From contig JAALGZ010000001.1 of NCBI GenBank assembly GCA_015227615.1, positions 248,001 to 312,000 of the forward strand: a stretch of DNA of 64,000 bases, written 5' to 3'. The notes beneath the pieces were generated by a model. That model searched no databases, was not told where the DNA came from, and saw only the letters and a list, made by a program, of their open reading frames with translations. The DNA is from Labyrinthula sp. Ha. Its lineage: Eukaryota; Sar; Bigyra; Labyrinthulida; Labyrinthulaceae. Shown piece after piece: positions 57,495-64,000 of the stretch. A program made the position numbers and the translations under genes. Position 1 is the first letter of the stretch, and every line of letters starts with the position of its first letter.

Positions 57495-60129
57495 TGAATT
57501 ATTTTAACGGTTATTTTGGTATTGCAAGGGAATTAGATCGGCTCCTTTTGTTCTGAAAATACTTGGAAGTACTGGTGCTAATGACGTGGCAGCTATCCAG
57601 TACTACTTTCAGAACTTATATTAAAGAGTTCACTGATGTCCATATAGCAAAATACAAAGAAATACTATTAAATAAAACAAAGTTTGCATAAAAGAGCGTA
57701 ATTCTTTAGTTGGAAGGGTTATATACACAGGGTGTAGATCTAGAATACAAAATAATTACACCAAGAAAATGTGTTTTGTTGAAAAATGTTATCACGCCTT
57801 TCTGCAGCCAGGGAAAAGGGTACGTTATGATTATTTGCAATACTTTCGGCAAGGCACCCATAAGATCTGCCTGCAGAGCTCTCTTCTTTTACAAGCAGCA
57901 GGGCATATGATACGCTGGATGCGTCACGACAAACGAAATGAAAAAGAAGCATTAAGAATTGAAAACTAATATGAACCTAATACCCAGGTAAGTTTCTAAT
58001 GAGCATCAAGAAGATACAGACTGAATTAAATTTATGGTGGTCTTTGCAATATATTCCTCAATGATTTCTTTAGGTTCTTAGTATTTGTACAGCTATTTAA
58101 GTTTTCGTGTTAGTTATGGATAGTAGGCCTTCATGTGGGTGTACTTTATCACTTCTTTGGTTTTGAAGGAAATGAAGTGTATATAGCCTTTAGTAGCATT
58201 ACCACTAACCATAAATCCATGTAGCTACTGTAATCTATGGTACTGGCGAAACTCTTACCAGATTTAACATATAGAAACCGCTATTCCCTCTCTTAATTTC
58301 ATGTTATGGTCCCACGATTAATCGCAAGTGTTTAGTAAATAAGCATATTGTAGTTAAAATGAGTACAACAACTCTTTACAAAGTAATTGTATCATCACGA
58401 TTTTAAAAGTGTTGTAAAGAAAATTCCCAAGCTCCTCGTTTTGAATAACTTTGGATTAACTGACATTATATATAACTTCCGATAACTGCATAGTGATTTA
58501 TGACCCAAGGTTCATTCTCTTACTGCATGTTTAATCTGCACAGCATTTTTTCACAAGAAACCTAATCACTCTGATGCCCTCAATAGCATAGAAACATCAA
58601 ACAATGCAGCTATACCCAAGTATTCCAGATCCAAACCTTTAAAACCTCCAAGAAGATTTTATCTTATGAAATTATATATGTTTAGTTAGAATATTTATTG
58701 TGTAACTTTACTCACATGCAAAGTTTAGTTGTTGACCTAAGACGATATAAATGAACCCATCGATGTATGTAATTACTCTCTACGTGAAATAGCTGTATAT
58801 TTTCTCCTGCACTGAGAGCTATTTTCAATAGCTTAGTAGCTATGCTTCGATAAGTTTTTGGTTGCCAAGTCAATGAAATAAAGTCGCTGAGATATACACT
58901 ATTTACAACTCCCTGTTTGTTATTATAGCGCTTTTTTTAATTAATGGAGTACTTGAAGGAGTTTGATATCGACGACCTGATGGGAGTAGCATTGCAAGTT
59001 GGTAGCGGTGGAAGGGAAAAAAGGAACCAACTCAGCTTCAAAAAAATCACAAAACCTTAACTTACCAGAGTCAGTTATTGGGTATCCCCTAAAAAATTAG
59101 ATAGATAACCACATGTAAAAAAAAGCACAGAAAAGCTTCGTTTAAGGCTAAGAACCTTTAAATGCCCAAATAAAGGCTCTTTGCAGTAGGTGATTGAATG
59201 GAAGATCACCCATAAAGACAGTATTAACAGACCTGGATCCTGAAAATAGAAAAAAAAGCTACAATGTCAAAGTGAAGACTACAAAAGAGATGATAAAGAA
59301 GGTTTTGTGCTCAGTTAAATTATTAAGTTTAGAGGACAATATAATTTAGCATTCACTGGATAAAGTGATTTTGAAGCCTGTTGGTTTACCCTTAGGATAG
59401 TGCAAAAAGAAAGCTCGTACACGAGGAAAGAGATTTATAATATATTGGAGAAAAGGGGCAGTACAACCTGAAAGTACTTAGGCCTAACCTTATTATACGT
59501 GTCTCAAACCCTTGGATTACCAATCATGGTGCTGTTAGCCGTATCAAGTATACCGCCACTCCCATGATAGGCCTCGATTGTTGAGCGTCATATTTCAGAC
59601 TACCATCGGAAAGAATCTATCGCCTCAAAAATGTTTTAAGATCAAATTTTGACAAACTGGTTCATATAAATAAGAATCTTACCAGAATTAATCATTAGCT
59701 TCTTAATTGCTTTTTTTGCTCAAACATTGTTGACTCAACAACGTTTAATCAACTATATCATCGCGGGTATTATTGCTTATGCTGCTCTTACACAGCCTTG
59801 TGCGTTGGTTACAACTGCGACATACTACTCGCTTTTCTACGTATAAAAAGTTGATAAAATGCAAAAGGCTGTGTTAAATTGTGTTTGTCCTGTATGTATG
59901 AAGAAGAATTACATTGTGTTCAAGGAAGAAAGACTATGGGAATAATAGGGAAGCGAGAACGAGGATATTTGTTTTCTTTAGAATAGATGCAATATGAAAT
60001 AGTATAGTAGATGATGCTTGCACAAGAGTACAGAACTTTGGCAACGGGGATAATTGAAGTGCCATTTATCTGGCAGGATTTAATAATAGTAATTTTGGAA
60101 TTTTGTCAAAATAGTTGCTTAGATAACGT
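57495..60129. other. 2.6-kb gene-poor stretch
   Basis: No recognised gene. A 260-bp patch (57710-57969) is open in several frames on both strands and less AT-rich than its surroundings, but none of the translations has a family likeness. It could be a leader exon or a gene remnant. Confidence 0.4.
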
Positions 60130-60650
60130 TGTTTCTGTTCTACTTAACCGGTATACTGAGTTTTTATATCCCAATAAGTGTGAAATATGTTCTTTCTGGT
60201 GTTTCTTAATTGGAGGCTGTAGAGCATGTGCAACGATTGGGTAAAAGGCGATTTTCTGTTTTCGGTACCTGTAAACGGGAAGAGTCTTGGATAAAAAAAT
60301 TGTCGAAAACTCAACCAAAAGAAATGAAACATCGTACGAAGGAAAATACAGGTTGAGGCTCTTTCTTTCTGGTCAAGGATGTCACCTACTCACATCGCTG
60401 TAATCAGGTTCCGTTAGTGCATAGCAGAATGAAATAATGACAACAGGAATAGGAAAATATGTAAAATACAACCCTGGGACAAAGAGTTTTGTCTGCGGGG
60501 GTGTCTAAGAACTGGAACTTTTAGGTTTGGCTTCGCCCATTAAAAAAAAATCTCATTCTCCACAGGCAAATGGTACTTTTAAGCTGCCGCAGTGACAAAA
60601 ATAATCTTCTCTCTCTGTAGCGATACCTTTCCCGCTCTACTGACATTTTC
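60130..60650 (-). repeat. Dispersed coding repeat, copy B
   Basis: The inverted relative of copy A at about 49.93-50.47 kb. Its minus strand reads ALTEPDYSD, then an intron-like 25-nt segment GTGAGTAGG...GACCAG (about 60394-60370), then FHFFWLSFRQFF, RKSPFTQSLHMLYSLQLRNT and onward to TAA near 60144. The same peptide order occurs in copy A (FWLSLRQIF, KSPLTLPLDVLYSLVLRN), so the reading frame has been kept in both. Upstream alignment weakens beyond about 60600. Family unknown; a decayed transposon gene is most likely. Confidence 0.55.
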
Positions 60651-61925
60651 CCCTCGGTAAGAGATACCGACAATAACTCTAGCGTTGAACCTAAGATAAT
60701 GTTGTCGATACCTCTAAAAAATATTTGATCCTGTTAAATAGTGTGGAATATATGCATGACTGTCTCTGTATCCTAGTTTGGTTTTGAACTAATACTTGAT
60801 TTGTCACCAATCAGGATGGGTAAGTACAACAAAAGACGATAATAATCAAAAATTTTAACAAAAGCAATGATCACATCCTTGAAAGGAGGTTTGAGCTATG
60901 GGTAGCTAATTAAAACGTAGACAAGCATCTTAGCAGATACTGTTGCAGTAAGTTAACTGCATATTTTCCGCTTGAGAGACGAGGTCATGGCTGTTTCAAT
61001 TAAAGCTAGTTTACTTATATTTGTTTCAAATATCACAATTATAGATAATATCTAATTAACAAGAGTAAATTATAAAGGATAAAATAGTTGGACAGGTACC
61101 TAACAAGGAGACCAACTTCATACAGATAAACTTTGAGATGAACCTACATATACCACGACTATCTTTAGCCTTAATAAAATGCTAGAGTGATGTTTTGTTG
61201 ATGATTTTCTCAATTCCCATTCGTTTTACTTCCCTTGATAGTATCCTGAACCTTATAGGCTTGGTATCATATAAATGAAATGAGGTTTCTACTCCCATAG
61301 GTGGCATAAATAGCTTCTTTAGCTCAAACTATACATTTTTCGTACTCATCTTAGTTATTCTGAAGACATAACTCGATTGCACAGTCACGCACACCATAGA
61401 TTCAGCGTTTTAAAGGGCGAAAACTAGGAAATTGCCTAAGGTTGTGGCATTTCAGATCCAGTTTTGTAAGAGGTCTTACTGAAGGTTGCTTCTAGGCTTG
61501 GGGATAAGGTTTCTCTCAATGGCCTGTTCGTTTTTATATTCAGTTTTAAAGCATGAAACAATATCTTGTCTCTCAAACTTTAGTTTACTTGAGGTGATTT
61601 TTTTTCTAAGCATAAGGCTAATACAGTATTGAATAGCTTATTTGGAGGGCAGAACAAATGCTTGCAAATGGTGTCTTGATTCTAAAGAGCTAGATGCGAA
61701 CATTTCGAATTTAATTTCTCTGCTTCTATTTCATAAGACAAAATGCATTAACCCAGAAAACAGGTCACACAATACGAAACAGTAGTAATGAGAATTTGAC
61801 CAAAAGCTCTAACATCCTATCTTCTTGCATACTTGTATAGGGTTAAATGTGTCCTGGTGTTTGAATGCAAGAGGATTGGTTAAACGAGCCTAAAAAACTC
61901 AGATTCCGTTTAATCCTTTAAGCAT
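60651..61925. other. 1.3-kb gene-poor stretch
   Basis: Nothing recognised between the dispersed repeat and the OSCP stop codon. The first ~100 bp may still belong to the repeat. Confidence 0.4.
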
Positions 61926-62664
61926 CTACTTAGAGTCCATAAGCATTTTATGTACCTTGTTAATTTGGGTTTGAGTAGATAAATCCAAGAAGGTTTCTCC
62001 AAGTTGAAGTTGAAGGCCACCAAGAAGAGCAGGTTCTACCTCAGTCTTGAGTCTCAAAGTCTTACCTGATTCCAAATATCTATCACTAATAGCTTTCTTT
62101 ACTCTTTTCAAATCAGCTTTACTTAACTCGCTTGCAGTTTTCACAGTTGCTTCAACAATTCCGTTCTTAGCTTTCATCAACTCACTAAATTTAGAGACTA
62201 CATCACCAAACTCACCAAGCCTATCATTTTCTGCTAAAATAGCTAGAAAAGATGATGTGGTTTTGCTTAACCCAACTTGATCTGCAACTTTGGTAATGTC
62301 TTGAACTTTGTGCTCTGTGGAGATGATCGGGTTATCCAAGTAGGATTTAAGTTTTTCGTTGGTCTTGATCATAGAGGAAAACGAGGTCAAATCCTTTTCA
62401 ACAGTATCCAAAGTATTTTGACGAACAGCAATTTTGAAAAGAGCGTTTGCGTAGTTTGCATTTACCCCAAACAACTGAATAGGTAACTCAACAGGTGCTG
62501 CAGTACTAAAGAAAGCCTATGAATAAAATCTGTTGAAACCAACTGAATCAAGATTAGAATATTTCGGAAAATATTGAAGAAAAATCTAAGTTAAGATGCA
62601 ACATGTTTACCTTGCTTTTGCTGGCTGTTAGAGACTTTGATGAGGACAAAAATCTGGTTAACAT
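61926..62664 (-). CDS. ATP5PO: Mitochondrial ATP synthase OSCP (delta-type) subunit
   Basis: The stator subunit that ties the F1 head to the peripheral stalk of the mitochondrial F1Fo ATP synthase. Two exons (62664-62611 and 62516-61926) flank a 94-nt intron, the longest in the window; the product has 214 residues. The first 18 codons (MLTRFLSSSKSLTASKSK) plus AFFSTAAP form a mitochondrial targeting peptide. The OSCP/delta domain follows: FGVNANYANALFKIAVRQ, then helices to TSSFLAILAENDRLGEF, KNGIVEATVKTASELSK, and the C-terminal LLGGLQLQLGETFLDLSTQTQINKV block that is the family signature. The intron separates most of the presequence from the mature protein. It shares a 107-bp CCAAT-rich promoter with IBA57. 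Confidence 0.93.
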
Positions 62665-62771
62665 TTCCTAATTATTTTCCAATTGGTTTCCTTTTGCTTT
62701 TCCAATAAGAATTTGATTGGATAAATTGAGTCCTATTATTTGATTGGTTAACGTAAAAAGTAGACGAAAAG
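62665..62771. promoter_or_regulatory. CCAAT-rich bidirectional OSCP/IBA57 promoter
   Basis: The 107 bp between divergent start codons contain four CCAAT/ATTGG boxes: ccaattgg (62679-62686), ccaat (about 62701), gattgga (about 62714) and gattggtt (about 62741). CCAAT is the known NF-Y/HAP site, and both genes act in mitochondria, so shared control is plausible. The boxes are seen; binding is inferred. Confidence 0.6.
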
Positions 62772-63790
62772 ATGTTCAACGGAAGAATAAAAAATATCTT
62801 CACATCTGTAGTCAATAAAGAAAAACAAAACCTTTTGAGACAATTCTCGAAAAGTGTAAAATTTTCCAAGCTAAGCAATAGAACTCTGCTGGAACTAAAG
62901 TTATTTTTATTTGTTTCTTGATATATAGTGGACCAGATTCCAGTGAATTCTTGCAAGGGATTTGCACAAATGATATGACAACCTTAGAAAAAGGAAATTC
63001 ACTTTATGCTGCTTTTCTCACTTCTAAAAGTAAAATAATCTCAGATTCTATTATCAGTCGTATTTCTGAAAATACTTTTATCGTGGAAGCTCCTCAGGAA
63101 ACTTCAAAGTCTCTCCAAAAACTATTCAAGATACAGAAGCTCCGAAAAAAGTTTAATATCACAGATGTTTCTGCAAAATATTCCGCCTATCAAATCCTTG
63201 TTGAACCGCACTCAAGCTTTCTAAATCAGCTTACGTCTTATGGCTATGTGACAAAAGATCCTAGAAGTGATCTATTAGGCTACAAAGTGCTGCTAAATAC
63301 TGAAGCATCAGATGAAAATAAGTACTTGTCAGAAAATTTTACTTTATTCGATTACGAGGGAAGAAGACTAAGTCTAGGTATTGGAGAAGGCTTAGAGATT
63401 AAGGACATGTTTCCACTAGAAGCTAATTTTGAATATCTAAATGGAGTGAGTTTTGATAAAGGATGTTATACAGGACAAGAACTTGTTGCAAGAACAAACT
63501 TTCGTGGAGTAGTTCGAAAGCGTTTGTTTCCTATATCATCCGTTCAGGATTCGTACGAACAAAATAAAGTCCTTGAAAAAGTTTCACTCTTATATAAAGG
63601 AAAGAAAGTTGGACATATGAAAACTCCTAGGTTGGCTGTTATTCGACTTGATCCTCAAGGAAAAATACCTTCTGAGCTTCTTGAAGGACCTTTAGATACT
63701 ACAGAACAGAATATAAGTTCAGTTACACTAGGTAAAGTTCCTCCGTTCTTGGAGTCATTATCATTGTCCCCGGAGTTAAATTCCAAATAA
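62772..63790 (+). CDS. IBA57: Mitochondrial iron-sulfur assembly factor IBA57 (GcvT/YgfZ family)
   Basis: Acts with ISCA proteins late in mitochondrial iron-sulfur assembly to make 4Fe-4S clusters; it is a folate-binding-fold protein related to GcvT. Two exons (62772-62899 and 62929-63790) flank a 29-nt intron and give 329 residues. A basic amphipathic presequence of about 30 residues leads into KLSNRTLLEL|NGPDSSEFLQGICTNDM, the usual opening of the family. The diagnostic KGCYTGQE motif lies at residues 220-227, within FDKGCYTGQELVARTNFRG, and carries the conserved cysteine of YgfZ/IBA57. FPLEANFEYLNGVSF precedes it. The frame joins across the intron as AA|T. It is divergent from OSCP. Confidence 0.91.
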
Positions 63791-64000
63791 CTCACCCTTA
63801 TTGACTGTAATTCAGTGGTAGGAGTTAAACATCATTTGTTTAACACACCCTTTCCTATTGGCGTTCCTAGTTTCTCCGGGAATGGCTGAAGTATTCTATA
63901 TTCACCCCTTATACAGTTTTTTAAAGCTACTGAATCTAAAACAAAACCAATTACTGTTAACAAGATTTAGATAAAAGATGAAAATTTATGAAACAATTGA
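63791..64000. other. Downstream flank of IBA57
   Basis: About 210 bp with no visible gene; it includes AT-rich likely 3' untranslated sequence and the edge of the window. Confidence 0.4.

Noticed and set aside
57710-57969. Patch open in several frames on both strands
   Set aside because: None of the translations shows a domain; kept only as a note in the gap description.
1-64000. CRISPR array, bacterial operon or organelle DNA
   Set aside because: No spaced direct repeats of that kind are seen, genes have spliceosomal introns, and the content is nuclear eukaryotic.

Overview
The window is nuclear DNA of a flagellated, mitochondriate, unicellular-type eukaryote with an AT-rich genome. The evidence is spliceosomal introns, a 20S proteasome subunit, an ESCRT-III protein, mitochondrial ATP synthase OSCP, the iron-sulfur factor IBA57, a kinesin-2 motor (an intraflagellar transport type) and a Ty1/copia element. 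All three standard stop codons end recognised genes. Most introns are only 28-41 nt, with one of 94 nt. A plant/bacterial-type aspartate-semialdehyde dehydrogenase, a CrtI-type desaturase and a PUFA-synthase-type dehydratase fit an alga or a heterotrophic flagellate such as a stramenopile. I cannot name the lineage from this window.

Layout. Genes sit in tight islands, often head-to-head or tail-to-tail with 9-125 bp between them, and the islands are separated by 3-8 kb of gene-poor DNA. Island 1 (307-5725): an MFS transporter, an LYR-motif protein, SNF7/CHMP4, an ENO4-like pseudo-enolase with a docking domain, and a C-type-lectin membrane receptor. Island 2 (13110-15323): nicotinate phosphoribosyltransferase and a possible small membrane protein. 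Island 3 (21312-25872): kinesin-2, RFT1 and proteasome alpha subunit PSMA1. Island 4 (31034-33599): a free-standing double-hotdog dehydratase and an R2R3 Myb. Island 5 (46910-49147): aspartate-semialdehyde dehydrogenase and an LOA1-like acyltransferase. Island 6 (54717-57494): an AP endonuclease and a CrtI-like desaturase. Island 7 (61926-63790): ATP synthase OSCP and IBA57, sharing a 107-bp promoter.

The gene-poor stretches are not empty. A nearly whole Ty1/copia fossil lies at 39108-43544. A 0.6-kb inverted-repeat element lies at 35898-36509. Two diverged copies of an unrecognised coding repeat lie at about 49.93-50.47 kb (+) and 60.13-60.65 kb (-), both with the trace of one tiny intron. 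Several coding-like blocks that I cannot identify lie near 28.6-29.4, 30.0-30.4 and 34.4-35.2 kb.

Functional themes are housekeeping: NAD salvage, lysine/threonine/methionine synthesis, N-glycan assembly, protein turnover, DNA repair and mitochondrial bioenergetics. To these are added flagellar functions (kinesin-2, the ENO4-like protein) and lipid or isoprenoid functions (dehydratase, acyltransferase, desaturase). A 14-bp palindrome-like motif (GGCCATATGGCCCA and variants) recurs upstream of several genes and inside the inverted-repeat element, and may be a host promoter site.
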